DNA from: Diphasiastrum complanatum
Lineage: Eukaryota > Streptophyta > Lycopodiopsida > Lycopodiales > Lycopodiaceae
Assembly (NCBI GenBank): GCA_029204225.1
Contig: CM055104.1
Location: 50,070,182 to 50,134,181, forward strand
Direction: 5' to 3'
Length of the DNA: 64,000 nucleotides
The translations under genes were made by a program, and so were the position numbers. Shown piece by piece: positions 33,916 through 45,861 of the stretch (positions are counted from its first letter, which is position 1; each line of letters begins with the position of its first letter). The notes beneath the pieces are model-generated. The model had not been told where the DNA came from and did not search any database. It saw only the letters and a list, made by a program, of their open reading frames with translations.

Positions 33916-34652
33916 TGTGAAGAATTGAAAAAGATTATCTATGTTAGATATAGGGGTCTTATGTTTTTTACATCAAGCATCTAGGTGTAGGATGTTGATA
34001 GGAATAAAGTTGGCATAGATGGCAAATTATGCATTTCCACTTGTAATGCCACTATTGAGCCAAAATAGAGTAAGAGGCTAAACACTTGCTAATTAGAGTG
34101 TAGACAAGTGTAAAGTTTTTTTTTGATGTATTCCAAAAGGTCCAATAGGATATATAGGTGGAACCTTGTGAGGTCCAATAGAAAATTGAGGTGTGCTTGA
34201 ATATAGTCCAATAGAATTAAGAGGTGCATAGATCAATGATCCAATAGGATTAAGAGGTGACAAAATATGGTCCAATCATAGTTAAGCATAGTGGTAGCTC
34301 GTGGACCTACTAGTATCATTGTACTCCTTATTTTGAAGTCAATTGATTTGGTGATTTCATGGATTTTGTGAGTTATTGGATTTCTAGCTTTCTCTCTCTA
34401 CCCGAGAGTTCTTGATGCATTTTCTCTCTCTACCTGAGGAGAGCAGCTTGTTTTTACTTAGATTATTTTTTGAATACTTCCCACACGTGTGAGTGAGAGT
34501 TGGAAGTGATTGAATGCATGTAGTAGTGTGTTTTTGCCATAGGATTCAAGATTGATCTTGAATCTCAATCTAGTCTTGATCTTGGTGCATCTACACACCT
34601 TAGGAGATCACAAGTACATGTAGTGGACAGTTCACACGTGTGAAATTCAACA
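33916..34652 (+). repeat. Copia A1 5' LTR (737 bp)
   Basis: It starts TGTGAAGAATTG and ends GTGAAATTCAACA, immediately followed by the primer-binding site. A palindrome CACACGTGTG lies near the end. The related LTR at 53537-54116 is about 160 bp shorter. Confidence 0.9.
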
Positions 34653-34665
34653 TGGTATCAGAGCC
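34653..34665 (+). other. Primer-binding site, copia A1
   Basis: TGGTATCAGAGCC follows the LTR without gap and is complementary to the 3' end of plant initiator methionine tRNA, the usual copia primer. The stretch from here to the gag start (about 680 bp) is an untranslated leader. Confidence 0.92.
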
Positions 34666-35343
34666 TACCTAAGGTTACCATGCATTTTGATCCATCTAAG
34701 TGAAAAAATTTCATCAATCTTGAGCTAGAAGTTGTCAAGGCCCATTTTCCTAGCTATCTTGTTCAATCTTGGATCAAAAGAGATCAAAAGGACATTGATT
34801 GGGTCTGACCTGGTACTGTACGGAATCAGGTGCTCAAACATGTGTGAGGAACATCCAATTTCAGTTTGGAAGTTCTCTCTCATGTTTGATCCATTTATCT
34901 TGCTTGATAGCTTGCTTTGAAGCTATTTTTGTCTAGTTTCTGATGCAATCAGTTTCATTTCATTTGGTTGAGCCAATCAAAAGTTATAAGATTTTGAAGA
35001 GGGTTAGGTAGGGCACCTAGACCTGGGTGGACACATTTGGTTTGGTCAAGATATTGCTTGGTTGATCCAAAATCACAGTTGTATGCTTGCCAATCTCATC
35101 TATATGTGATCTAGGCACTGTTTTGAGATCTTAGCCATTTTGTTTCATGCAATATCATTGTATTTGAGTCAAATTTGATTTCTTAGTGTATTTCACACGT
35201 GCTAAGAGTGTTAGATCATAACTTTGCCTATACCCCATCATTTGATGTGAAATAGATCTAGATTTGAGTAGCTAGTGAGAATCAATTACAAATTGTTGTA
35301 AGATCTTTCATAGGAGGAGATAGTACTCAATTATTGGATCCTA

Positions 35344-37203
35344 TTGAGAGTGTGTAACAACATTTATTGTTCATCATTTGAGTTTTCCTCACTTCAAATG
35401 TCTTCAATGGGTTCATCCTTGTTGGAACCAAGTGAGAGATTGACTACTTCAAATTATTCAATTTGGAAAATGAGGATGGAGTCCATCTTGATCCTTCAAG
35501 ACGTGATGGACATAGTTCTTGGCCCTGAAGAAGAACCACAAGTTCTTCAAGAGGTTCAAAAATACAAAAAGAGAGCTAGGATGGTTCTCCACTACATTAA
35601 GATGAATATCTCTAATGAGATATTGAGGGAGATAGGTACTTGTACAACAGCCAAAGAAGCTTGGGATTGTCTCAAGACTATCTATGAGGCTAAGAATACC
35701 TCTAGGCTTCTCACTCTTAGGAATCAAATCTTTCAAAGTAGCCAAAAGAGTGATGAGAGTGCATCTAGTTATGTTTTGAGAGTAAAAGATATTCATAGAG
35801 AGCTTGCTTGCATTGGTGATTCCATCAATCAAAATGAGATAGTTCAAGTCATTCTCAATGGCTTGAGAAGTGAATTTGATAATCTTGTCCAATCCTATGC
35901 CATTAAGGAGGAGCTACCAAGTTTGGAGGCTCTCCAAAGTGTGCTAATTTCAGAAGAATCAAGACAAGAGTACAAGCTCTTGAGGATGGACAAGCTTTCT
36001 CTCACTCATAATGATGGCAAAGCTCTCTTTGCCAAGGATAAGCACAAAGAGAGGAGCAAGAACCAACATCAACAATCCTCAAGCAAGGACAAAGTCAAAT
36101 CCAAAGACAAAGATGAGGAGGAAGATGATTCCTCTAATGCTTCATCATCCAAGCTCAAGAAGAAGAAGAAGATCAAGTGCTTTTATTGTGGCAAGAAAGG
36201 TCATTATGCCACCAATTGCTTCAAAAAGAAGAATCAACTCAAGCAAGCCAATATAACCAATGAGAAGGAAGACACTATTGCAAGTGATGGAGAGGGATCT
36301 CTTATGGTCTCTAGTTTCTCATCTACTCCTTTCAAGAAGGATGGCCTATGGTATATTGATAGTGGAGCCTCTTCACATATGTGTAGCTCCAAGGACTCTT
36401 TCTCTTCTATTGCACCTTATGATGGAGTGAAGAAATCAATATACACTGCAAATGATTTTGAATGTCCTATTGAAGGCATAGGGAACATTCCCTTGAAGCT
36501 TGCATCCTCTAAAGTTCTTTCTCTCTCTAGAGTTCTTTATATACCTAAGCTTACCAAGAATCTTATTAGTGTTGGCCAATTGCTTGATAATGGCCTTGAT
36601 GTAAAATTCAATGTTGATACTTGCACTATCAAGAAGAATGATGAGATACTTGCATTAGGATCTAGATTTGGTGGCATCTATAAACTAGATCCAAATGAGT
36701 ATGTGAATGCTTGTAATGTTGCTCTTGTGAACAAGCTCTCTATGGAGGAATTATGGCATAGGAGGTTGGGACATCCCAACTACAAATCCATGCTCTCTAT
36801 GATCAAAGAATCCAAAGCTATTGGCTTGCCAAAGTCATTCTCCAAGAAGATAAAGCCTTGTGAGGCTTGTGCTATTGCTAAATCTCACAAAAAGCCATTT
36901 ACAAGATCTCCTATCAAAAGCAATCATCCTTTGGAGTTAATCCACTCGGATGTGCATTTCTCATCAACTACAAGCAAGGGAGGAGCCACTTGTTTTGTTA
37001 CTTTCATTGATGATTACACAAGATTCACTTGGATATATCTTCTTGCTTCAAAATCTATAGTGTTTGATCATTTCCTTATTTTCAAAGCTTATGTAGAGAA
37101 GCAATTCTCATTCAAGATTAAAGCTCTTAGAAGTGATGGAGGTGGTGAATATATCTCCAATAAATTTCAAGATTTTTGTGAGCTTGAAGGCATTAAATCT
37201 TGA
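35344..37203 (+). CDS. Copia A1 gag-protease-integrase polyprotein, open 619 codons, truncated in integrase
   Basis: One uninterrupted frame; the likely true start is the second Met (MSSMGSSLLEP, 35398). Order: gag UBN2/DUF4219-type (SNYSIWKMRMESILILQDVM, about residues 35-210), knuckle CFYCGKKGHYATNC (about 280), protease WYIDSGASSHMCSS (about 338), GAG-preINT with the zinc ligands WHRRLGHPNYKSML and CEACAIAKSHKKPF (about 470-520), then integrase with LIHSDVHF and LRSDGGGEY (first two catalytic Asp). It stops at ELEGIKS where internal sequence joins the 3' LTR remnant. The catalytic Glu, RT and RNase H are missing. Although open, it cannot transpose alone. Confidence 0.9.
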   Translation: MRVCNNIYCSSFEFSSLQMSSMGSSLLEPSERLTTSNYSIWKMRMESILILQDVMDIVLGPEEEPQVLQEVQKYKKRARMVLHYIKMNISNEILREIGTCTTAKEAWDCLKTIYEAKNTSRLLTLRNQIFQSSQKSDESASSYVLRVKDIHRELACIGDSINQNEIVQVILNGLRSEFDNLVQSYAIKEELPSLEALQSVLISEESRQEYKLLRMDKLSLTHNDGKALFAKDKHKERSKNQHQQSSSKDKVKSKDKDEEEDDSSNASSSKLKKKKKIKCFYCGKKGHYATNCFKKKNQLKQANITNEKEDTIASDGEGSLMVSSFSSTPFKKDGLWYIDSGASSHMCSSKDSFSSIAPYDGVKKSIYTANDFECPIEGIGNIPLKLASSKVLSLSRVLYIPKLTKNLISVGQLLDNGLDVKFNVDTCTIKKNDEILALGSRFGGIYKLDPNEYVNACNVALVNKLSMEELWHRRLGHPNYKSMLSMIKESKAIGLPKSFSKKIKPCEACAIAKSHKKPFTRSPIKSNHPLELIHSDVHFSSTTSKGGATCFVTFIDDYTRFTWIYLLASKSIVFDHFLIFKAYVEKQFSFKIKALRSDGGGEYISNKFQDFCELEGIKS

Positions 37204-37294
37204 ATCTCAATCTAGTCTTGATCTTGGTGCATCTACACACCTTAGGAGATCACAAGTACATGTAGTGGACAGTCCACACGTGTGAAATTCAACA

Positions 37295-37660
37295 ATATGC
37301 ATCCATGTTAATACTAGAATAATCACATGCTCCTTGTATCAATTTTCGGTCAATAATCCTGCCGACTTCGCCTATAAGGGCCTCTGCAATCTTGGACTTG
37401 ATTCAAAAATATTGTTGATTTCCGAGTAGACTCGTCTTTGACTTGGCTACAAGTACTGCACTCAAAGACTTCCCAATCATGTCCATGTCTTTCAGATTTT
37501 GATTGGTGACTAAAGTTGATCTACAAAATAAAAATCAGATTTAAAAAAAAACTATTCACAATCATTGATGTGCTAAATGAAACAAAACACATGAATAGTT
37601 CAAAACAAAATCTTACTTGAAAGCATATATTCTTTTTTTCCGTTGACCCCCACTTCATGA
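37295..37660 (-). pseudogene. Family E gene, copy E2 part 2
   Basis: The minus strand continues the E exon interrupted by copia A (GCGAAGTCGGCAGGATTATTG = GEVGRII..., then SSINMDAY) and the preceding intron. It matches 60057-60420 closely. It ends at GAGCTTTCATG where copia B begins. Confidence 0.65.
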
Positions 37661-37666
37661 AAGCTC

Positions 37667-38357
37667 TGTGAAAAATTGCCTACATTGGCAAATCTAGCCA
37701 TGTAGAATATTGTACATTTTGTCAATATTTTTTGTTAGACACTTGAATGGCCAAAGTGCCACTTGTCAATCCACACCTAATGTAGGTTACCACGAGTCAA
37801 GAGGAGTGGTTGTCTCCATTTGGTAGTGATTCCTACTTTGTAGGATCTATAGCATGATTTTTGATGAGATTTGTACTTACCATGCACCTACCAAACATGA
37901 CTATTGGATCTGGGTTAGGGTTTTTACATTAGGGCAAGAAAGTTGAGTCTACTTCCTTATTACATGCTACATTTTTACCTAAATTTGCAAAGGAAGTGTC
38001 TTTTACTGTGTATTCCCATTCTCCATAGTGAAAAGATAGAAACTTTTTGGAGCCTCAAGGAGAAACTCGGATTTTCTCTCTATGTATGGTGATTGTGATT
38101 GATTCCAATGTAGCTAAGCTTTGGCACACTTTAGACTCTATGTACAGGCCATACTACAGCCTCCTTTTCACACGTGTGAAGCCGAATTTCAGTTTATGAT
38201 CAATGTTCTGATTGTCTCTACTTGTTTTCTATCAAGCTACTAAACTAGATCTTGTTTTCTGATGACTAGTATCTAATAGATTGTTTAACAAGCACACAAT
38301 CAACCTTGTGGATCATTCAAAGATCCATTTATGGTCCTTAGTACTGTACTTTTCACA
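37667..38357 (+). repeat. Copia B 5' LTR (691 bp)
   Basis: It begins TGTGAAAAATTGCC and ends ACTTTTCACA, followed at once by a slightly mutated primer site (TGCTATCAGAGCC, 38358-38370). It contains the palindrome TTCACACGTGTGAA. The same LTR, inverted and with an intact primer site, is at 59365-60056, abutting the same E-family sequence. Confidence 0.9.
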
Positions 38358-38991
38358 TGCTATCAGAGCCAAGTACAAGGCTATTGATCAGTGTTTGAAA
38401 CTAATCCAATTTTAGCAAGTTTTTGGTGCAAAAAGCTAATACTGGAAGGGCGAGCTGATATCTTGGAATTGCTGAGGGGATTTGATCCCAAACTTTTTGT
38501 GGATCAAAATCCATACTGTTCACACGTGTAGGCAAATCTGAACCAACATTTAAACCCCCATATTCATTGGATCACTGTAATTTCATCTGGTGTTAGTTTG
38601 ATGTAAGTTTTGGTGCAAATCCTAGAATAAGCTACTAAGATCACTTGCCATTAATTAGTTTTGGATTTGATTCATGATAAATAATTAATCTAGGCTGATT
38701 TCAAACCTTTTTAAAGTGGAAACCAGGTCTAGAAAGTACATCAAAGTGAAAGAGAGAGATAGAGTCATTCTATTGTCCAAAAATAGCCAAGATTGCCAAG
38801 ATTTGCTTGAGAGTAGTTTTCACTTCATCTTATCTTCATTCCAGCTTTGTGAGGGAGTGATAGAACTATGATTACAAGTCCATTTGTTGGATTAGAAGTC
38901 AACATTTGAGTGAAACACTACAAGTTAGAAACCTTTGTGAGTTTCAAGTTCAACCAAATCTATATCTTGTGTGTAGAATCTCACTAGTAAG
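38358..38991 (+). other. Copia B primer site and leader
   Basis: The primer-binding site TGCTATCAGAGCC is followed by an untranslated leader up to the gag ATG at 38992. The leader to about 38757 is also present, inverted, at 58963-59351. It has no gene. Confidence 0.75.
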
Positions 38992-41900
38992 ATGGGATCA
39001 GTGGGAGCCTACCTTCTAGAAGCTAGTGAGAGGTCAAATTCTACCAATTATGCTATTTAAAAAGTGAGAATGGAGTCACTCATGGTGCTCCAGGATCTTT
39101 ATGAGTTTCTAATAGATGATGAAGATGAACCTCTAGGTGCACAGGAATTAGTGAGATACAAGAAGAGGTCTAGGCTTGCACTTCACTGTATTAAGACAAA
39201 TGTAAGCAATGATCTTTTGAGGGAAGTATCATCATGTAAAAGTGCTAAAGAGGCTTGGGAATCTTTAAAATCTATCTATGAGTCTAGTAACACTTCGAGG
39301 GTTCTCATCCTTAGGAATCAGATTCTACAAAGCATGAAGAGGAGTGATGAGAGTGCACAAGATTATGTGTTCAGAATCAAGTCTCTCAATAGGGAGTTAG
39401 CTTCCATTGGAGGAAGATTCAAGATGGTGAGCTTGTTCAGATTGTCCTTAATGGTCTAGGAAGTGACTTTTCAAATTTGGTCCAAATCTTTGCAATCCAA
39501 GACACTTTGCCCACTATAGAAAAGCTTCATAGTATATTAGTGGCTGAAGAGTGTAGGATGATGCATACCAATGCAAGAATGAATTCTATTTCTCTGCAGG
39601 ATGGTGATGAGAAAGCTAATTTCTCATTCAAAAGCAAGAAGAAGACCAATGGAAAGAAGAAACATCCCAAGGAGGCCAAAGAAGAGGATGATGCATCAAT
39701 CTCAAAGGACAAGTCAAAGCAAAAATGCTTCTTTTGTGGAAAGAAGGGGCATTATGCATCCAAATGCTACAAGAGGCTAAGAGAAAAAGAGGAGGAGGAC
39801 AAACAAGGGAACCTTGCATATGAAGAGGATGGAGATGAGGAGGTCTCATCTTTGATGGCATCTACATCCACTCCAACAAGAAAAAGCAACTCAAAGGACA
39901 CTTGGTGGTTTGATAGTGGGGCTAGCTCCCACATGACTTTCCAAAAGGACACATTCTCAACCTTACACTCTTTCAGTGGTGCTAGTAAATTTGTTTCTTT
40001 AGAAAATGATCAAGAGTGTAAGATAGATGGTATTGGTACATCTCATTAAGTCTAGGATCTAGCAAAAGGATGGATGTAGACAATGTCCTTTTTGTACCAT
40101 CAATTACCAAAAGCTTGCTTAGTGTTGGACAACTAATGAATGATGGTTTAGATGTTCACTTCAAGCATGGAGTTTGTTCCATCATGAAGAATGATAATTG
40201 CGTAGAAAATGGTGTTAAACAAGGTAGTTTTTTTAAGTTGGATGCTAAAGTTGCTTTGGCAAAAGAGGAAATCATTCATTCAAATGTACACTCTTTTTCT
40301 CATGTACCAAGTAGTGATGATAAGACACATGAAACATTCTTAGATATTTATACAAGAGATGCTTGGATCCATCTAGTATCTTGTGTGAATTGAAGTGAAA
40401 TCAACAACCTTGGTGTCAATGTTCTTGCAAGGATTGAGGAGGAGCTACAAAGTGAAGAAGAACTTGAGGATCCACCTCAAGATACAAGAACTCCAAGAAC
40501 TCCAAGATGATCTACAATGGAAAGGACCGAGCCATTGAGGCTCACCTATGATGGTCAAGGTGATCAAAGGGAAGGCTCATCATCTTTCACATCTTACACC
40601 TTTCTTACTTCAATGTTAGATGAGCCAACATGCATGAAGATGCTTGTAAATCTAAAAGTTGGATGGATGCTATGCAAGTAGAGTATGATACTCTCATTGA
40701 GAATCATACTTGGGATGTTGTGGATATTCCTCAAGGGAAGAAACCTCTTGATTTCAAGTGTGTATTTAGATTGAAGTATAATAAAGATGGATCAATAAGT
40801 AAGCATAAAGCTAGGCTTGTAGCCAAAGGTTTTTTACATACCAAAGGCATTGATTATGATGAGACTTTTGCTCCTGTGGCTAAGCTTATTACTATCAAGT
40901 TGATCATTAGTATTGCAACAACCTTCAATTGGGAGCTATTCCAACTTCATTTCACAAATGCATTTCTCAATGGTTATTAGGAGGAAGAGATCTACATGAG
41001 GCAACCCGAGGGCAAAGCATGAAGGAGAGGTGTGTTTCTTGAAGAAGAGCCTTTATGGGCTCAAGCAAGCACCTAGAGCATGATACTCTGGGCTAAACTC
41101 TTTTCTCATTTCTATCAATTTTGTAATGAGTGCCTATGATCCATCATTGTACATAATATTTCATGATGGCATGATCATTATTCTTGTTTTGTATGTAGAT
41201 GACATTATCTTGAGTGGTAATGATCTAGATGGAATTAGAGATGTAAAAATTGCTTTAGCAAAAGAGTTTAAGATGGTAGATCTCGGCCTATTAAGCTTCA
41301 TTCTTGGAATAGAGGTTATTATTGTACATTGTTACAAAAGATGCCTGTAAGGGCGTCGACTCCACTGGATGTCAGATGATCAGTGCATTGATGAAGCAAC
41401 ATGTAAAAGCATCTATTGATGGTGATGAAGCATCCTTTGAGGACATCACGTTATATAGAAGGCTTATTGGCTCCTTGATTTATTTAACTATAACTAGACC
41501 TGATCTTAGTTATAGTGTTGGAAAGTTAAGCCAATTCATGCAAAGTCCTCTAGTTTCACATTGGAAGATGGCCAAAGGAGTTCTTAGGTACATCTCATCT
41601 ACTAAGAATTTTGGCAGTTTGTATAGAGGGACTAATCTTGGCTTAAGAGCCTATAGTGACTCGGATTTTGCAGGTGACAAATTGGATAGAAGACCAACAA
41701 TTGCTTTTTCCACCTTTCTATGTGATGGAGTAGTATCATGGCTTTCCAAAAAGCAAGATACCATCTCCTTATCCTCCACAGAATCTGAATACAAGGCCTT
41801 GACATCAACATGCAAGGAGGTCTTGTGGCTCAAATGGCTATTCGTGGAGCTTCATGTCATGGAGGAGGAGATCCCTATCATCTATTGTGACAACCAATCA

Positions 41901-42184
41901 GCCCAATCACTTGCAACTAATCCTACATTCCATGCAAGGAGCAAACACATCGAGATTGCTCATCATTTTGTGAGGGAGAAAGTGCAAGCCAAAGAGATCA
42001 AGCTCCAACATGTGTCATCATCAAGTTCCTTGGCTGATTTGTTTACTAGATCTTTACCTAAAGTTTCATTTGTCAATCTTGGATCTTCAATTGGAGTGAT
42101 TGATAAAAGTTTTGTGGTTTCCAAGGCTAGATTTGAGAAGGAATGTGAAAAATTGCCTACATTGGCAAATCTAGCCATGTAGAA
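38992..42184 (+). pseudogene. Copia B polyprotein, integrase deleted, many breaks
   Basis: Gag (MGSVGAYLLEASERSNSTNY, stop, then RMESLMVLQDLYEF) has a knuckle CFFCGKKGHYASKC. Protease is WWFDSGASSHMTF. A linker (DIYTRDAWIHLVSCVN) leads straight to RT without any integrase. RT has KARLVAKGFLHTKGIDYDET, LHFTNAFLNGY, a frameshift and LYVDDIILSGNDLD. RNase H has AYSDSDFAGDKLDRRPT, LSSTESEYKALTSTCKEV and YCDNQSAQSLATNPTFHARS. Stops and frameshifts occur at about 39058, 39460, 40050, 40393 and 40978, so no product is expected. The same integrase-less junction occurs at 360-1115. Confidence 0.9.
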
Positions 42185-42406
42185 TATTGTATGTTTTGTC
42201 AATATTTTTTGTTAGACACTTGAATGGCCAAAGTGCCACTTGTCAATCCACACCTAATGTAGGTTACCACGAGTCAAGAGGAGTGGTTGTGTCCATTTAG
42301 TAGTGATTCCTACTTTGTAGGATCTAGACCATGATTTTTGATGAGATTTGTACCTACCATGCACCTACCAAACATGACTCTTGGATCTAGGCTAGGGTTT
42401 TCACAT
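42144..42406 (+). repeat. Copia B 3' LTR, truncated
   Basis: It begins TGTGAAAAATTGCC behind the purine tract TTTGAGAAGGAA and matches 37667-37930, then breaks off at TTTTCACAT where copia D sequence starts. The remaining 430 bp of the LTR are missing. Confidence 0.85.
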
Positions 42407-44830
42407 GACGTTGAGTATCCATGATCCTATCTGGTTCATGGGATACAAAAGCAGTCAAATTACCCACAGATTTCTACAAGTGGTATTAGAGCTCTTTACT
42501 GAGATTGCAAATCAAAGAACATGTCTTACATTGTCCACCTTCAATAGAAGTTTACGACTTTTCTTGATGGGCCAGCCAACTACCAAATATAGAAGGCCAA
42601 GATGACAATCATCCTCAAGGGTGAAGGACTTTGGCAATACATGAGCTACGTTCAAAGGAAAGTGCAGCTGGAGAGAAGGAGAGAGCAGATTGGTCTAGGA
42701 GTGATGACAAGTTCAAGACAAAATTTGAGACTAAGTCTCAGAGTGAGGTGCTTTACCTCACAGTGAGGTGCTTTACCTCACAGATATGCTGTTCAACTTG
42801 AAATGGGATGGAGCAGACCTTGAAAGCCATATGAAGGCTATGAAGGAGATCTTCACTCCTTGAAGGCAGCCGGAGATGAGCATGCCATCAAGTCAGAACA
42901 ACAAATTACTCTCTTCCTCAGATCTCTACCGGACTCCTACAGTTCTTTGAGAACTATTTTGAGCAAGACTCTTGAGATGAACTTTGAGGACGCCACCAAA
43001 GCCATTGCCAAAGACATGATGCTGCAAGGGAGATTCAAGACTGAAAAGAATTGCGAGAAGGCATTGCTCGCGAGAGGAGCTTCACACCCCAAAAGTGATC
43101 AACCAAAACCTGGCTTCAAAGGGAAAAGAGCACCTGCCAAACCTGTCAAGAAGAACAAAAACAGGTCTTCCTTGACTTGCACACGATGCAAAAGACAAGG
43201 CCATACTGTGGATAAGTGCTGGCTTAATCCACACATTCCTTGCTTTCATTGCAAGAACTCTAGACACGCAGTTGTGGACTCCATCATAAATCCAAAAAGG
43301 TCGCATGAGGGCCCTAAGATCACAGACACAGCTAACATCACTCGTGTTTCGGATTTAGACCAACCCGAGTCATCCAGGATGAGCTGAAATGCCCGTAGTC
43401 TTCTTCTGCCTTGAAGAGCATTGTCACTCCGCCGTCACCGATATTTTAGCATAATGTGGTTATTGATTCTGGCGCTATAGTGCACATTATTTCCAATAGA
43501 GAAGTTATGGAGAATCTTGCGCCCATACAGATGCCCACCATTGGTGAAGGCTTCTTTCAGCCAAACTCTAACGAAGAATCCTGGGATGTTTTTCCTGGTG
43601 ATGACATTCAGCCATTACAGCATGAAGAGTAGTTGGAACCTGATTTGTAGCATGGAGAGCTCATACTAGAGGGGACCGAAACTCCATTATGACATTCTAC
43701 TCTCACAAGAAAAGCCCCTACGAGGTATGACAATGAGTTCTATTAGTTCACTGAGGAGTTTGAATGTTACTTCGAAACAAAACCTCTCATATACCAAGAG
43801 GCTGTAAACAATGAGGACAACAAACATTAGATCAGTGCCATGAAAGACGAAATCAAGTCTATGTAGGAAAACAAAGTACGGGAGCTTGTACCATTGCCTT
43901 TGGACAAAAAGCTCATTGATAACAAATGGGTTTACAAAAACAAGTATGATTCTATTGGAAACATTGAGCGCTACAAGCAGGCACGATTGGTCGCCAGAGG
44001 TTTCACTTAGAAATTCGGAGTGGACTACCAAGACACATTCTCACCTGTCGTAAAGCAAGCATGTATTCGAATTCTACTTGCATTCATGGCTCAGTACAAC
44101 CTAAATATCCGACAAATTGACAAGAAGACCGCATTCTTGTATGGAGAAATAAAAGAGGATTTGTATATGAAACAGCCAAAAGGATTCGTGAATCCTAAGT
44201 TTCTAAATCACACTTGCCGAATTTTCAGAAGCATTTATGGCTTGAAACAAGGAGCGAGAGAGTGGTACAAGAAGAATAACCGAACTTTGAAGAAAATCGG
44301 CTTTCAGCCACTCATGCCAGACTATAATGTTTACATACTCAGAGATGGCGAAGATTTTGTAATCATGATAGTCTATGTTGATGACTCACTAATGATCGGG
44401 AATAGTCTATCACTTATTGAGAAGGTCAAGGTTGAAATATCTGAGCATTTTCAGATTTCAGACCTGGGAAAGGCCAACAAGTATTTGGGAATCGAAATAG
44501 AGCATGATCGCGAGAAGGGGATCATATTCATCCACCAAGCATAGTACATTCAAAAACTTCTTGAGAAGTTCAACATGCAAGATTGCAAAGAGGCAACAAC
44601 TCCGATGGCAGCATATGCTATTTTATCTTCCGATGACTGTCCAAGCACAGAAGAGGAGCGAGAGTACATGGAAAAATATCCTTACCATACTTTGATCAGT
44701 TTATCTGCAGTAGGGTTGACATTGCTTTTCCTGTTTACAGTCTTAGTCGGTTTTCATCTGACCCAAGTATGCACCATTGGAAGATGGCAAAGAGGATTCT
44801 ACGGTACTCGAAATCTACCATTGATTTCGG
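42407..44830 (+). pseudogene. Copia family D, gag to RT, broken
   Basis: A primer-site-like TGGTATTAGAGC is at 42480. Gag remnants (LDGPANYQIWKAKM) lead to 42860-43387 with the knuckle CTRCKRQGHTVDKCW and a second degenerate one (CFHCKNSRHAVVD). A protease trace (VIDSGAIVHIIS) and a short linker follow; integrase is absent. RT (from about 43840) has NKWVYKNKYDSIGNIERY, GVDYQDTFSPVVKQACIRIL and VYVDDSLMIGNS with DLGKANKYLGIEIE. It ends in a frameshifted RNase H start near 44830. Numerous stops. Gag resembles copia C. Confidence 0.85.
42741..42784. repeat. Short direct repeat with hairpin potential
   Basis: GTGAGGTGCTTTACCTCACA is present twice in a row. Each unit is itself self-complementary around TGAGGT-GCTT-ACCTCA. 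It lies within copia D gag and disrupts it. Confidence 0.85.
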
Positions 44831-44859
44831 GTTATGTTATAGGGACTAGGGTATCTCCA

Positions 44860-45800
44860 ACCCCCAACGAGAATTTCAACTTACTAACGTGGAAAACAGG
44901 ATAAATTCCAACGTTAGCTGGAAGGTCTAGTTTGGATGTGACCTTGTTTATCACTTGGATAACTTTAAAAGGCCTGCAATTCCTAGGCGCCGACTTTGCA
45001 CACATTATAGTTTTCAAGCCCCTAAAGTGACTAGGGACTCTAAAAAGCACCCAGTCGTTGACCATGCCCGTAGTTTTTTCATGCCAACACTCATTGGTAA
45101 TCGAGGTTGAAAACCATACATAAGCATGAAAGGGCTGAATCCGGTTGCTTAATGTTTTGCACTGTTATATGCAAATTCCACCAATGGAAGGTATTGTTTC
45201 CAATCAGACTGCCGATGGCCCACATATGCTCGAAGCATATCCTCCATCGTCTGATTGGTCCTTTCCTTTTGACCGTCTGATTCCGGATGGTCTGTAGAAC
45301 TCATACTTAAAGTTGTTTCCAACTTTTCAAATACTGCTTCCCAAAAAATCCCAGTAAATTTTGGGTCACAGTCACTGACAATATCGCAAGGCAGCCCGTA
45401 TAGTCGAAAAACTTATCAACAAACAATTGAGCTAGTTCTGAAGCTTTAACAGTAGTTTTCGTTGGGATAAATTGAGCAAACATTGTAAGTCTATCAACAA
45501 TGAACCAAACTGAATTGTGGCCCTTCCCTGTACCTCACTTTCCGGTAGGATTATCTAAAGGATGTAATAGGCCACTAGCTTTTATCTTCTCTGCTTTATT
45601 TAACTGGCACTTAGTACATTTAAGTACATAGGCCTCTACCTGACTTTTCATCTTAGGCCACCAAAATTGTCTTTGATCTAAGTCAAGTGTTATTTGTATA
45701 CCCGGATGTCCTGCGTTGTTGTTTGACTCGACCTGGATTTTCACGGAATTCTTTCTTTGCAAACTTCCAATCTAAGACTTCTTTGTGCCTTCATTCGGAT
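44860..45800 (-). pseudogene. Ty3/gypsy integrase, nearly full length, decayed
   Basis: Minus strand: the zinc-binding part (AGHPGIQITLDLDQRQFWWP, VLKCTKCQLNKAEK), then core YGLPCDIVSDCDPKFTGIFW, TDHPESDGQKERTNQTMEDM with the catalytic Glu, VEFAYNSAKH, ATGFSPFMLMYGFQP, and a C-terminal barrel (PFKVIQVINKVTSKLDLP, VFHVSKLK). The stretch carrying the first core Asp is frameshifted. It is the same lineage as 11900-12650. It ends where the inverted 3-kb unit begins. Confidence 0.85.
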
Positions 45801-45861
45801 GGATATTCTAAGGTATATATGGCTTCAAGATATATTTTAACTTCACCTACACGAGTATAAA

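Larger units (their letters stand above)
33916..37294 (+). mobile_element. Ty1/copia element A1, 3.4 kb, internally deleted, with 5-bp TSD
   Basis: Boundaries are fixed by the ATATG duplication (33911-33915 and 37295-37299) and by the empty site at about 60425. It contains a full 5' LTR, PBS, leader and a gag-protease-integrase frame, then directly only the last 94 bp of the 3' LTR (37201-37294). The junction lies in shared sequence around ATCTTGAATCTCAATC, so RT, RNase H and most of the 3' LTR were lost, perhaps through short homology. Confidence 0.9.

Noticed and set aside
34653-34665. TGGTATCAGAGCC (also 54117, and the complement at 59352) as a tRNA gene
   Set aside because: It is only the 13-base primer-binding match behind copia LTRs; no tRNA cloverleaf follows.
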